A stretch of DNA of 64,000 bases from contig LUVW01000009.1 of assembly GCA_001661515.1 (NCBI GenBank), positions 351,647 to 415,646 on the forward strand. The letters are read 5' to 3'. Made by a program: the position numbers and the translations under genes. Shown here in pieces: positions 36,400-48,000 of this stretch. Within the stretch, counting starts at the first letter, position 1. Every line of letters begins with the position of its first letter. This DNA is from Capniomyces stellatus (taxonomy: Eukaryota; Kickxellomycota; Harpellomycetes; Harpellales; Legeriomycetaceae). A model generated the notes under the pieces. It worked only from the letters and a program-made list of their open reading frames with translations. It was not told the origin of the DNA and searched no databases.

Positions 36400-38697
36400 A
36401 TGCAGAGGGCAACCGTAGAAAAGGATAAAGAGATAATAAATGAGATTGGGAGCTTTAACGCAAAAAGAACGGAACGATCACAAAAAGAAAGATGGGAAAG
36501 AGACAGAATACAACGTGAAGATGAAGACGAGGATATGGAGAGGCTTCAAAAGCAGTTTTTTGAAGACAAAAAGATGAAGCCAGCAGCAAAGGTGGTTGGC
36601 AAGAAAATGAGTGATGAATCGCAGCTCAAAATGAGTGTAAAGTCACGTTTTGGAGATGAGAGTGAGGTTTTGGGCACTGAAGGACAATCTTCGGCAAAAT
36701 TGATTGTTAACCAAGCACCGCCAAGTATAGGTGTTGTAGGATCTGGTGATAAGGGTAAAAAGAGCGGACAGAATTTGATTTACAAGAGTTCAGGCACATA
36801 TCCTTTGGTGAAAGAGTATGGCAGGAGTGGCAAAGTACAGGACGCCGAAACTGTGCTGGAAAGCGCGCAAGGATCGGAAAGCGAAGAGAAGGGGGGGAGT
36901 GCTGAGCAGTTTAGTGTTCCGGGTTTGGGGGAGATTCGTGAGAATCGGACAAAGGAGGAAGCGAGGGTTGAGAAGCCGAAAAAGAAATTGTCTTTGTTTG
37001 CACAAAACCGGCTTTTAGAAAAACAGAAGCTCGAGAGGTTAGCAGGAAGCGGTGGGCAGGTGGGGCGTGCGGGTGGAAGTGGTACTGATAGAAAGGATAT
37101 AATACTTGAAACACATTACCCTAAGATCAGCCAGGAAATTGTAGAAAACATTGTAAGTAGTGCGAATGTGGAGTTTGCAATTAAAAACCAGCGCCAGGAG
37201 CTTCCAAGTGGGTTTCCTAAGGTGTTTAGAAATGAAGTGAAGGGTGTTGGGAGCAAGAGCTTGGAGCTTGTGAGTAATGGGGGTGAGTCAGTTGAAGGAC
37301 AGGGTAAACCCGGAGGTTTGGTTCATGATGAAGGGATGTATAGGGAGACACAGGAAAAGCTAGCGGGGATGAGCAAGGAGGAGATTGAGGCAGCGCAGAT
37401 GGAGATTAGAACAGCACTTAATGCGAAAAGCATAGAGTTCCTTTTAAACAGAGCAAAAAACAAGAGCGGGGCAAACAAGCCTGGAAATTTGGCCAGTTCA
37501 GTTGGTTCAAGCACTAGCCGGTGCGATAGCAGTGATGAAAAGGGGGGTGACAAGGGAAGCGAAATACTGGACGATGCAGCTGTCGGAGCCAAAGATACTG
37601 GTGCAAAGAAGGTGTCCTTTAAGCTCGAAATGAACGAGACGCATGCAATTCCCAGCTCAGAAGTAGGAGGGGAATTGAGCGATGCAAAGCAAGGCGGAGA
37701 AGTGGGAGCACAGGAGAGCAATTTTGTAAACAATGAGCCGCTGGTTGACCATAAGTTGCTAAACGATGACGATAGCGAGTTTTACAGGCAGCTGAAAAAG
37801 GTATACTATAAAAACGAGATTGACGAGTCTAGAAAGCTTGAATGGATTATGAGCCAAAAGCAGTCAAAAACGCCAACAGAGCGGGTGCTAGAGAACATCA
37901 AGACACAGTCTGAACGAGCAGCACGCGTGATGAGGGACTTGATGGACGGGAAGGCGGAGTCGCTAATTGACGACCCGTCATCGCACATCCGCTTTGATTT
38001 CACGGGCACGATAATTGATGTGCTGGACGATGTTCCGGTTACAAAGGCGCTGCATCACCACGGCGAGGACCCTGACGATGCTGGGTATACTATACCCGAA
38101 CTACTGCATCTTTCTCGAAGCACAGTTGCTGGCCAGCGTGCGATTGCTATTAAGACTGTTGGGTGTATTTTGCACAAGCTGGGGATGGGGGCCTTTGATC
38201 CGTACTTTGAAATTGCAATATACCAGTGCTGGCTTGACTGGGAGGGCTATTTGTACTTTCCAGCAGGGTGGAAGGATACCCATGCGACAGTGCGGGCTGA
38301 GGCTGTGATTGCGACCTGGACATGGGTAGTTGAGTTTGCAAGAAACCGGGTGCTACAACGAATCAGTCCTGTAACCCGGTCCTTGTCCGACCAACCCGAT
38401 TACGTTGACCCCACACACAGTACTGGTGCCCCAACTGACAAAGTCGTTGCTGATGGCAGTTTAGTGTCCCAATCGCACCATGCATTGTTAAAAATTCTGA
38501 CTGATGAGTTTTTGAAGTCTGCCACTCTTGTTTTGGAGTCAAGTTCTGATAACAACGGCATTTCTTTCCTAGCGTATGAAACCATCCATCAGTTATACCA
38601 CTATTCCGACGACTTTTCAAAGTGCATAGATCGCTGTGCTATTCTTTGCACTGCTATTGAGTCGCGATTTGGGCCATTGGGTAGTCCGCTAAATTAG
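36400..38697 (+). CDS. RBA50: RNA polymerase II-associated protein 1 (RPAP1/Rba50)
   Basis: RPAP1 (yeast Rba50) is a factor for assembly and nuclear import of RNA polymerase II. Single exon, 765 residues from the ATG at 36400. The N-terminal half is charged and rich in Lys, Glu and Ser. An RPAP1 N-terminal motif is visible around KEEIEAAQMEIRTALNAKSI, followed by LLNRA. The RPAP1 C-terminal motif is IRFDFTGTII, then a short helix-rich tail with YTIPELLHLSRSTVAGQRAI. The protein is shorter than human RPAP1 (about 1390) but above yeast Rba50 (439). It lacks the long animal C-terminal repeats and ends about 210 residues after the RFDF block. No introns were detected, unlike most neighbours. Confidence 0.9.
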   Translation: MQRATVEKDKEIINEIGSFNAKRTERSQKERWERDRIQREDEDEDMERLQKQFFEDKKMKPAAKVVGKKMSDESQLKMSVKSRFGDESEVLGTEGQSSAKLIVNQAPPSIGVVGSGDKGKKSGQNLIYKSSGTYPLVKEYGRSGKVQDAETVLESAQGSESEEKGGSAEQFSVPGLGEIRENRTKEEARVEKPKKKLSLFAQNRLLEKQKLERLAGSGGQVGRAGGSGTDRKDIILETHYPKISQEIVENIVSSANVEFAIKNQRQELPSGFPKVFRNEVKGVGSKSLELVSNGGESVEGQGKPGGLVHDEGMYRETQEKLAGMSKEEIEAAQMEIRTALNAKSIEFLLNRAKNKSGANKPGNLASSVGSSTSRCDSSDEKGGDKGSEILDDAAVGAKDTGAKKVSFKLEMNETHAIPSSEVGGELSDAKQGGEVGAQESNFVNNEPLVDHKLLNDDDSEFYRQLKKVYYKNEIDESRKLEWIMSQKQSKTPTERVLENIKTQSERAARVMRDLMDGKAESLIDDPSSHIRFDFTGTIIDVLDDVPVTKALHHHGEDPDDAGYTIPELLHLSRSTVAGQRAIAIKTVGCILHKLGMGAFDPYFEIAIYQCWLDWEGYLYFPAGWKDTHATVRAEAVIATWTWVVEFARNRVLQRISPVTRSLSDQPDYVDPTHSTGAPTDKVVADGSLVSQSHHALLKILTDEFLKSATLVLESSSDNNGISFLAYETIHQLYHYSDDFSKCIDRCAILCTAIESRFGPLGSPLN

Positions 38698-41606
38698 ATT
38701 TTTTTTCCCCCCTGTTCTCTATCTTGTTCTTGTTTTTTCTCTTGTTCTTTATTTTACTCTTGCCTTTATAAAACAGGCATATCACTATCTAATCACACTT
38801 TTCCGTGCTAATGCACTCTATATCCTGTTGCACGAGTGGCTAATTTTAGCTACTTTAAGTACAGGGCACAAGCGATCACTTTGGTATGACTGTGGTCATT
38901 CAACTCAGCTGAACTTGTTCAAAGCTTCAAAATAAAAGATTAGAACCTTCAGTAGATAATGAAATATAATTTAGATACTAAAGTAAAGGGGGCCATGGTT
39001 GTACTATTTCTTATTATTTGGTTGTGGATAATGAAATGCTGTAGTTTTGACATTTAAGTCATTGATTTGGCCTTGACAGACCGAGCGATGAGCGTGGTTT
39101 TCACAACCGATTATCTTGCAACCATATTTTTAAGCCAGATTAGCCTATTTGTTTATTTGCTATATTCGTGCAAGTACACAAGTCATTCTAATGACGTAGT
39201 GTTCAAACATGACAACCAGCATATTGAGTTGTTATTATATCACATTCAAAGCATCATTTGAAGCTCAGTGGTTTTAAGCTGGAATGACTAATATATAATC
39301 GTTTAATTGTATTTTAAAACTATAAAGGGGATTTTTCTGGACAGAGAACGAACAAAGGCTTAAAAATACAATATAATATATATTGTGTTCATTGTTAACA
39401 GCAATGACTTGGCCAAATAATGGCTATATAGTGATTATATTAATAAAAAAACAATTATTACAATAAATTGTTGATTATGCCCAACAATCCATTAAACATA
39501 GTACAATAATGCTGCAAGTAGAAGAGTTCAATCTAAGAGAGTGTAACGATATGAGAAGTGAAAGTGAAAATGAAAGACAAAAGTGGAAATGAAAAGCATA
39601 GCAAAAGTTGAAAAGATGAAAAGTAAAGTAAAAGATGAAAAGCATAGTAAAAGATGAAAAGCAAAGTAAAAATGAAACCCAAAAATGTAAATGAGAATAT
39701 GAATGGAAGGTGACAATGAAGATAGAGATGAGTATGGGGATAAAGGTTGCAAAATTCTCAGGATGAGTTGCTCTGCAATAGCCAGTTACCAATCCAAGAG
39801 CCCAGCATAAATCTGGGGCTGAGTTTGAGATTGAGCTTGCGTGTGTTATATAGTCATGGGGGGAAAACGTTAGCTATCGATATCATGCTCGAGTCATAAG
39901 TGAGCAAGATAGTCGTGGAAACAGTAGGCAAAACTACAAGCATGTAAAGCCAAATTCTGCAACACACTATAGTTACAATGTAGCGTTAAATTAATTTGGG
40001 AAAGTTGATGCATATTATGAACAATCTTTGGTCTTGGTGTTGGTGTTGGTCAATGATTTTTACTCCTGTTTTAATATAATTTGTTTCTGGATGCTCGTTA
40101 ATACTAGTTGGTAGTATTCTTGCATACCTTGATGCAGATTGTTTATCACAAGATCTCTACGAATAGTCATGGAAACTCGCCTTTGTTCTTTTATTGGCTT
40201 TTACTATTTTTGTTCTTTTTTTCTTTTTCCCATTTTGGCTCTTTTTTTTCTTTAAATGGGGTTTTCATTTCTTTTATTAGCTGAAGTCAAAGTAAAAATG
40301 GCCATTTTTCAAGTAAACTATTAACACAATCTGTGTTAATTTATGGAGATTAGTAATAATAGGTTCGCCAAAATTGGGTGGGATTTTCGGTTATTTGTAT
40401 ATATTTTTTTAATATGGGAGGGGGGGGAAGCAGTTATGTAAAGAGAAATACGCTAAGCGAATACAATCGCTCTAGATTGGCAAGTTAATATAGGCTAATA
40501 AATTGCAAAATGACCCAAACAACTCTAACAATGCCACCAAATTAATTGGAGAATAGGAGAAAAAGAAAAAAGAAAAAGAAACAATAAAAAAGTGAAATGT
40601 AGAGTACTTTTTATTTCAACAATGGTTGAGAATACTAAAAAACCCTACTTAGCTGGAAAAAGTGTCTAAAGTCGTATATTAAACGAGTGATATTTACAAG
40701 CCCCATTATCAACACACTTTCTATACACACACACGTTTGGGTCGAGTTATCTTTAAAGCTTTGGAATTAGAATAGACACAGTTGTACTACAGCAAAGCGT
40801 TGTTGACGTATACATTCGATTAGATTGACGTTTAATGTAGAGCAAAGACAAATTTATCACAATACCTCAATCGGCTGTGTATTAGTGTGGATATTGGTAC
40901 TCTGGAACAGTATAGTGTCCCAAGGATAGACTATTCCAGGAAAGAGATCAAAGTTGTAAACAACTTTTACTGGAGCGAAATAGTTGAAGGTATAAAGCAT
41001 AGCTTTGACCCCCGCCCCAAACAGTAGCAATTGCCATTAAAGGAGATAAGGGAGGTGTTAGAGCACAAGCAAACAACGCAAACATACAAACGTATAACAA
41101 CCCGAAGACACAGGCTTAGATAGCACCTTGGCACAAGCCAAACAACATATAAGGACAGCGAGAGAGGGTGTTTTTAGGAGGAAAGATAAAGGCGAAGAAG
41201 GCAAAACAATATCTGGCAAACTGAAGTTTTCCAAGTTTAAGTAAAAAAGAACCTCGATTTGTTGGAGATACCCAGTTGAGAGTTTGAGAAAACCAAACAA
41301 AGTTAAACTAGCTTAAGAAAGAATATTGTACTTTAAGGCCAGAGCCAAGACCAAGACTAAGACCTACAACATAAAATAAAAACAAATATACAAAGGTATA
41401 TACAGTTGAATAAAGAGAGGGAGAGGTGGATTTGCTGGTTTTTGCTAAACAATAGTGAAAAAAAAAATAGAATTAGCAATAGAGCTTTTTATATATACAT
41501 TTTAATTTCAACTTGGTAAACATAGTATAGTCGGCGGGTATAGTTTTTGATTGAGAGTAGCAACTGAGAATTGTAACTGAGAATTGAAGCCGAGTTGGAA
41601 AGAGTA
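38698..41606. other. Long intergenic region with purine-rich repeat tract
   Basis: Lies between RPAP1 and the YEATS gene, both plus. Positions 39551-39735 are purine-rich with repeated AAAAGATGAAAAGCATAGT-like units. A G8 run occurs near 40420. Short open frames at 39067-39261 and 41058-41300 show no homology. The YEATS promoter and a possible long 5' leader should be here. No other gene seen. Confidence 0.6.
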
Positions 41607-44600
41607 ATGGGAAAAGAAAATGAGGCGAGAATCAACATTAATGTACGAACAACGCAGCAGCCTAGTTTTGATAACAAAAGTGACAGAGATTCGGGGTTAC
41701 CGTTAAAAGAATGGAGTGTGTGTTTGCAGGAGGGGCGAGAGGGGTTTGATACAGGATCCAAGGCGCTACCATACATCAAAAGAGTTGAATTCCATCTACA
41801 TGAGACATTTCCAGATCCAATTAGAGTACTGACAAGACCGCCATATATGATATCGGAGCAGGGCTGGGGGGAGTTTGAAATGATAATAGTGCTCCATCTG
41901 CGTGACGAGGCAATAGGGCCACAAGAGATATCGCACATGTTGAATTTTGACCGAGGGCGAGTTTATGATGTAAAATATGAAATAGATTTAGGAGTGGTGA
42001 GCACAGAGTTTTTGAATATACTAAACCGAAGACCGAATGTGTCAAGAAAGACAGTTCCCAGCTCAAGGCCAACAAAATCCACAAAGGGAATACCCAAAAA
42101 GACACGACCTAGAGTGAGCGAAGCAGGTTCAAGGGACAGAGTTAGCAATTCAGAAACCAGCGACTATTCTTCAGACTCTTCTTTAAGTTCAGTAGAGGAT
42201 ATTAGTGAGTTTGAGCGTGCTAAAGAGAGGGAGAGGGAGAGGGAGAGGGAAAGAGAGAGGGAAAGAGAAAAAGAGAAGGAGAAGGAAAGGGAAAGAGAAA
42301 GAGAGAGAAAACAGATAAGAAACAGAGAGCGAGAGCGGGACAGGAGTCGACGAAACAACAGTTCAAGTGGGGAAAATAGTCAAGAACCAATAGCAACTAA
42401 AAAGAGCAGAATTAAAAATTTAGATAAAAGCATGGGCGATAGTAGAGCTTACAGAGAACGGGAAAGGGGTTTGGAAATGGTTCAAAAAGACGAAAAGGAG
42501 ACAACTTTTAGGAGAGTAGAGGCTAAAAGAAGGCGAGTGGAAAACAGGGCAGGAAGAGAATCCGGAGGCTTTGATAGCAGTGAAGATGAGGAAGTTTACC
42601 ACAAAGCACCAGGCAAAACCAAGACAGGGGTTAGTAGGAATGAGAGTGGAAATGGAAATGGAAATGGAGATGTGGTTGGTGTAGATAGTGGTCTTAAGAC
42701 AAAACTGTTAAAGTCAGCAAATGGAGTGGCTGGTGGTCAAATGAAATCTAGAAAAGAGCCAAGTGTGGAGAAAAGAGATCAGAGTAGAAATAGCGGGAAA
42801 GGGAGTGGTGTCAAAAGTGGGCTAGAGCGGGAAAGCTTGAGGGCTGGAGGCAAAGAAAAGGACAGGAAAGGAAAGTACAACAATAGTAAAAGCGGAAGCG
42901 GAAGTGGAAATGGGAGTGGGAATAGTGGCGGAAGCAGTAATAGTGGTACTAGCAGTGGTAGTGGCGAATCAGACGAGGAGCGGAATGGTAGAAATGGGTA
43001 TAAACTTGACAGCAAGACTGGGTTGGCTGCAAGTAAAAGAAAAGGCCAAGCTGTAGAGCAAGAGCAGCTGGTTATGAATAAAAAGATCAAGATAAACAGA
43101 GATGATAAGGGTAGTGCTGATAATAGAAATGACAAAGACAGAGAAAGAGACAGAAACAGAGAAAGAGGCAGGGCTAGTAATAGAACGAACAGGGACGATA
43201 TTCGGAATGAGGAAAACAAACAGAACAGAAGGTTGGTGGTAGGACTGGGCAACGATGGAATAGGAAAGGAGGAAATTCCCGTAGCCAGTCCGTTGACCAA
43301 CAAAAGCAAAAAAAGCAACGGCAAAGTGGAGGTAGCAAGTAAAAGCAGAAAGATAATTGTTGAAAGAGCAGGTGGTGAACTAAAAGGCGACAAAAAACCA
43401 ACGCAGGCAGTGCCAGCAGAAAAAAGGATAAACTTGGGGGCAGCAAAGCCAACAGCATCAGCATCAGCATCAGCATCAGCATCAGCACCAGCAACATCGA
43501 TATCTAAACCAGACAAATCAACGGGTCTGTATTTCAGCAATAATACCAAGGTAAAGCTGCTGTCTCCAACCAAACCGCCAAACCCCGGTATTAGCAGCAG
43601 CAATAAAACCCATACTGATTTAAGCATTGTTGGATCGCCAATCAAAAGAGTCAACAACACTTTTAATACTCTTAAAGAAAATAAAGTTAATTTGCCAACA
43701 CTAACTAACACTGACACAGCTACAAGTATGGGTAGCCGCGTTAGTAGCGGAAACCACAAAAAACCGCCATCAAGTGAAGCCAATGGATCTATTAAACCTA
43801 GTGCGTTCTATGGGTCTAATGAGTCCAATATATCCCGTGAACTTAACGATCCTAATGAGTTTAGCGAATCTAACAGGTCAATTGATTCTGTTCCGAATAC
43901 GGGGTCTAAAAGGGCAAGAGTGCGTGGGACTGGGAGATTTTCTAGCAGAATTTGCCGGGGGTCAGCTGCAATCGGACTTTCAAATAAAGACAGCCTGAAC
44001 AGTACAGATAGTAAAAGTGGCTTTACGGGTGCTAGTGGGTACAGTAGTGGTAGTGGTGATGGTAGTAGTGGTAGTAGCGGTAATAGTACTGTTACTGGTA
44101 CTGACGGAAGAAGAGCAAAAAACAAAAGCAATATTACTGATGCCATATACTCGCCACATTCAAGTGAGGACCAGGTAGTGGCAGCAGCAAGACCCCGCGA
44201 TGATCCTGGCAGAAAGACCAGCGACGTGCAAAGTGGTAAAAGTGGAGAAACCAAAATGGATGTAGATGGGCAGCCGGCGAAAAGAAGTGAGTTGCTTGAC
44301 ACGCTAGTTGTGGATATCAGCGGTTTGAGCGGGCAAAGGCTGGTTCAGCTGATCCAGCTGCTGCATGAATACACGGTTCAGGCGAGAATCGATGGTTACT
44401 TGGCTACAAACCCTGCTGCTGAACTTAATCGCGTGAGTGCTGGGGCGAGCACAGTTGCTGCCCGTTTGGGTGGCGAGGCTGCGGTCCACGCTGAAGAAAG
44501 GCGGATCCGAGACCAAGTTCGCGTTGAGGTCATCAAAACCATGCACTCGGACAGCTGCTACGAATGCGATTTGGATTTATTTAACAACACCGTTTTGGCA

Positions 44601-44639
44601 GAGATATCTGTCTTTGTCAACAAAGCACAGTCTGGCTGA
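41607..44639 (+). CDS. YEATS-domain protein with AF9/ENL-like architecture
   Basis: YEATS domains read acylated histone lysines in transcription and chromatin complexes. Single exon, 1010 residues from the ATG at 41607. The YEATS domain occupies about residues 8-130, with IKRVEFHLHETFPDPIRV, PPYMISEQGWGEFEMII and LNFDRGRVYDVKY. The GWGEF loop supplies the aromatic cage, as in yeast Taf14 and Yaf9. About 750 residues of Ser, Arg, Lys, Glu and Gly low complexity follow, including an Arg/Glu repeat encoded by GAGAGG units at 42223-42311 and an Ala/Ser repeat from GCATCA units near 43456-43490. The C-terminal 110 residues (LVQLIQLLHEYTVQ ... CYECDLDLFNNTVLAEI) resemble the ANC1-homology domain of AF9, ENL and Taf14. 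Many basic clusters suggest nuclear localisation. The exact complex cannot be inferred. Confidence 0.88.
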   Translation: MGKENEARININVRTTQQPSFDNKSDRDSGLPLKEWSVCLQEGREGFDTGSKALPYIKRVEFHLHETFPDPIRVLTRPPYMISEQGWGEFEMIIVLHLRDEAIGPQEISHMLNFDRGRVYDVKYEIDLGVVSTEFLNILNRRPNVSRKTVPSSRPTKSTKGIPKKTRPRVSEAGSRDRVSNSETSDYSSDSSLSSVEDISEFERAKEREREREREREREREKEKEKERERERERKQIRNRERERDRSRRNNSSSGENSQEPIATKKSRIKNLDKSMGDSRAYRERERGLEMVQKDEKETTFRRVEAKRRRVENRAGRESGGFDSSEDEEVYHKAPGKTKTGVSRNESGNGNGNGDVVGVDSGLKTKLLKSANGVAGGQMKSRKEPSVEKRDQSRNSGKGSGVKSGLERESLRAGGKEKDRKGKYNNSKSGSGSGNGSGNSGGSSNSGTSSGSGESDEERNGRNGYKLDSKTGLAASKRKGQAVEQEQLVMNKKIKINRDDKGSADNRNDKDRERDRNRERGRASNRTNRDDIRNEENKQNRRLVVGLGNDGIGKEEIPVASPLTNKSKKSNGKVEVASKSRKIIVERAGGELKGDKKPTQAVPAEKRINLGAAKPTASASASASASAPATSISKPDKSTGLYFSNNTKVKLLSPTKPPNPGISSSNKTHTDLSIVGSPIKRVNNTFNTLKENKVNLPTLTNTDTATSMGSRVSSGNHKKPPSSEANGSIKPSAFYGSNESNISRELNDPNEFSESNRSIDSVPNTGSKRARVRGTGRFSSRICRGSAAIGLSNKDSLNSTDSKSGFTGASGYSSGSGDGSSGSSGNSTVTGTDGRRAKNKSNITDAIYSPHSSEDQVVAAARPRDDPGRKTSDVQSGKSGETKMDVDGQPAKRSELLDTLVVDISGLSGQRLVQLIQLLHEYTVQARIDGYLATNPAAELNRVSAGASTVAARLGGEAAVHAEERRIRDQVRVEVIKTMHSDSCYECDLDLFNNTVLAEISVFVNKAQSG
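42223..42311. repeat. GAGAGG/GAAAGA coding repeat in the YEATS gene
   Basis: A purine-only tract encoding an alternating Arg/Glu/Lys run, likely a charged single alpha-helix or flexible spacer after the YEATS domain. Confidence 0.9.
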
Positions 44640-45026
44640 ACATCTTTCACGTTATAGAATACATTTATCTTTTTTTATTTTATTTTTTTTACTTTTATTC
44701 ATTACTATTTCAATCCAAAGTTTTGATTACTTATTAAGCCTTGTTTATCAATTATTCATTCATTCATTCTTCTCTATTTTTATATATATACTTTTACCTA
44801 TCTAGTAACCTTCCATTTCCTTATTTATTCTAGAACATTGTATTTGATTTTAAAAGACTTGTCTATCCAATGAATCCACTACCACACCAGCTAGCTTCGG
44901 AGCTTGAGTGAAAAATTACAAAAATCAAAAATATTAGACTAAAACATTAAAAAAAAAAAAACCACACTTTAGCAATCGATTTAACCACTCCTCCTCCTTC
45001 CTTTCCCTTGCCCACTACTGCCCGCA
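44640..45026. other. Convergent 3' intergenic region
   Basis: 387 bp between the stops of the YEATS gene (plus) and GCN2 (minus). T-rich on the plus strand. It should hold both 3' ends. No gene seen. Confidence 0.65.
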
Positions 45027-48000
45027 CTACTTTTTTTTCTTGTTCCTGTTTCTACCGCCCAAAACACCAGATTTGGTATTAGTATTAGCATTGGTGTTCG
45101 TGTTGAAGTTGGCGCTGGTATTGCCTGTTGAGTTGTCTTTTTGCTTCCCAGAGTTAGAGATAAACGAGGTGATTATAGGAGGGTCTGTTCTGGCTGAACT
45201 ACTGCCAAAGACTCTGTTATTGCTGCTGCTATGGCTACCTCCAGTACCAACATTCGTGTGGTGGTGCTGGTGATGGTGGCCACCGGTTGTGGCACCTGCG
45301 CTGTTGAGCAAATTTGCTTTGTTGACACTGGCTCCTGCATTCAATCCGCCACCGCTGCCAACAAACCCAGAATCTACGCCGCTATTGCCGACTGCAGTCA
45401 AAGCACCGCCACTACCGCCACCACCGTACACATACATCCCACCCAAATCCGACTTGACTACGTCATACTCTGCCAGCTGTAAAGCCAAGTTACAGGGCTG
45501 GTAAAACCGGTACCCCCTGCTCCCTTCAACAAAACCCTGCCTAATTACCGGAACTTCAGCCCTATCATGGTTCAGCCTCCTTGCTTCATAACTCCTGCCA
45601 CCAACACTCACTGCCGTGTTTTGAGCCTGGCTTTGCGACCCGTTCCTGTTCTTGTAAAATCTGCTGCCACTAGCACCGCTGACATTCACGTTGCTGATGC
45701 TGCTGCTGTTGATATTAGTGTTGCTGCTGGCACTGCCTGCGTTGTTGTTGCTGATGTTGCTACTTCCATACCCCAAACCACCAAAGTTTGGCCCATATGT
45801 GCTTCCTGCCGCGCCTGCATTTGCCCCCAAACTCAAATTAGAACCCAGGTTAGGCCACACGCTTAAACCTACATTGTTGCCCATCCCCATTCCCTGACCT
45901 CCAGTGTTTCCCATCCCTGTTCCAATCGATCCAGTATAACTATACAATTCAGATCCGCTTTCCAAAGAATTTCCAGACCTCTCCTTTACCATTTCAAATC
46001 CTAAACCAAAATTTGAACCAACTCCAAAACCAACTCCAGACACACCCCCGCTATTGCCAAAACTACCGCTTATTCCACCCCCCGAGCCCATCCCAGGTCC
46101 AGACCCAACCCCAGTTCCTGATCCAATTCCAACGCCTGGACCAATTCCAACGCCAGGACCAGGACCTAAGCCGGCACCAAGCTTGTTGTCACCATCGTTG
46201 CCTTGGTCGTTGCAATGGTAGTACACCATGTTCACGCAAATCGGACACGCCTCCAAAACATCGCTAAAGTCAAAAAACTTTGCAAACCCGTTCTTGTCAA
46301 TTGACAGGTTCATGTGGATATACAAGTCCATCTTGTACTGCTCAAATATATCCTCGTGCAAATACATAAACAAATCCTCCAGTACCACATACTCTTCACA
46401 CCTGGTAATCAAGTTGTATACCTTAAACACACAATTCTCCAACTCTTCATACTCGCTTGCCACACTGCCAAGACCCGCACCCTCTACCTGCACATTTCTT
46501 CTAGCGCCATTTGCCCCTATCCCTCCATTCTTACGCCCCCAACTTTGACTCTGGTTTTGACTCTGATTTTGACTTTGATTTTGGCTCAATGCATCAGTTT
46601 CATTTCTTTGCCTCGTTGTTCTGTAGCTTTGCTTGTCGTGACTTTGGTGGTTGTGGTTGTGGTTGTGGTGGTGATGGTGATGGTGGTAATATACATTTGG
46701 CTTTTTGTTCTGGTTTTTAGTTAGACTATGAGCATTGCTGTGGTGATTTGTTTTCAAGTTGGATTTGGCCTTATTGAAATGCTTAGCTCCTGATTCTCCT
46801 TTGCGACTGTTTTCTTTCAAGTGTTTTTTTTCAAACAGACTCGTGTCTCTAATCGCCAAATCACATTTTTCATTGTAACAGCACCCGTCATCAAAACACA
46901 GCTCATCAAAACAACACTCGCTCCCCACCTGATCAACCTCTCGCTCCTTCCCAATAATCCCCTCACTCTCCTCAATCGTCACTATCCAGTTCATGCCCTG
47001 GTCTCTGCAGACCTTTTCCAGCGACTTGAAATCCATCGACACATCGTCGTTAAACAAAAAGTCTGTTTTGAAATTGTGCTCCCACATCATTCTTGTCAGC
47101 ATAATTCTATACTTCAACATACTTTTGCTGCTGTTGAAACTCGCAACCACTACATCACACCGTCTGCTGGTCCATAGCCCAAACGAACTCTCTATCCGCT
47201 CCTCCTCCTCCACCAAATTCTTTTTGTTCCTTCTGCCTCCACTCTTGGCCTTCTTAGAAACTGCACTGGTTGTGCTTATTGACACTGGTATTGATGACTC
47301 CCTCAGCACCCTATTTTGATACTTTGCCATCTCCTCAATTATCCCATCAAACGCAATACTCAGCCCTATAGCGGTCACATTGTTCTTGTTCCCCAGTGCC
47401 CCGCTCACCGACCCCTCGGCCATCTCACTGTGCTTGTTGCTTTTGATTATCGTATCTCTGTTGCTCAAATGATGCGCACTTAACCTCGCAAACGCTTCAG
47501 GTGTAGCCTTACTATCTCCTCCCACTTTATTGCTGCCAGACCTGCCACCCCCACCAACATTGGCCGCCGCACAGCCATCTTTTCTGCCGCCAACTTCAAT
47601 AATATCATCGTCGTCAGAAATCAAGTAGTCAAATCTACGCAGCAGCGCATCGTACCGACCCCCAATAGCCACAATAATCTGTCTCTTGCTCTGATTTTGA
47701 CTGTGGCCCTGATTCTGGCCTTGGAAACTGTTGGTATTTACATTGACCGGCTTGCTCTTCTCTTTGCCTGCTTTTCCATTGCTAGTGGTGCTGGTTGAAC
47801 CGGCAAAAGCGCCAGTGTCATTTGAGCTAAGAGTAGGCATCTCCAGCGCCACTTCAAAGCAATACGAGCCCTCGTAATATGACCGATTGTGGACAAACAG
47901 CGGCGAGACAACAAACTCCATGTCGATTTTAAACAGCCTTTTAGCTGTCTCCAGCTTGCTCAACTGCGTAAACGCCATAATCACCCTCTCAACAACTTTT

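Noticed and set aside
42779..43783. 334-codon open frame on the minus strand inside the YEATS gene
   Set aside because: It is the antisense of a Ser/Gly/Lys low-complexity region. Its Leu/Ser/Pro-rich product mirrors that bias and lacks any domain.
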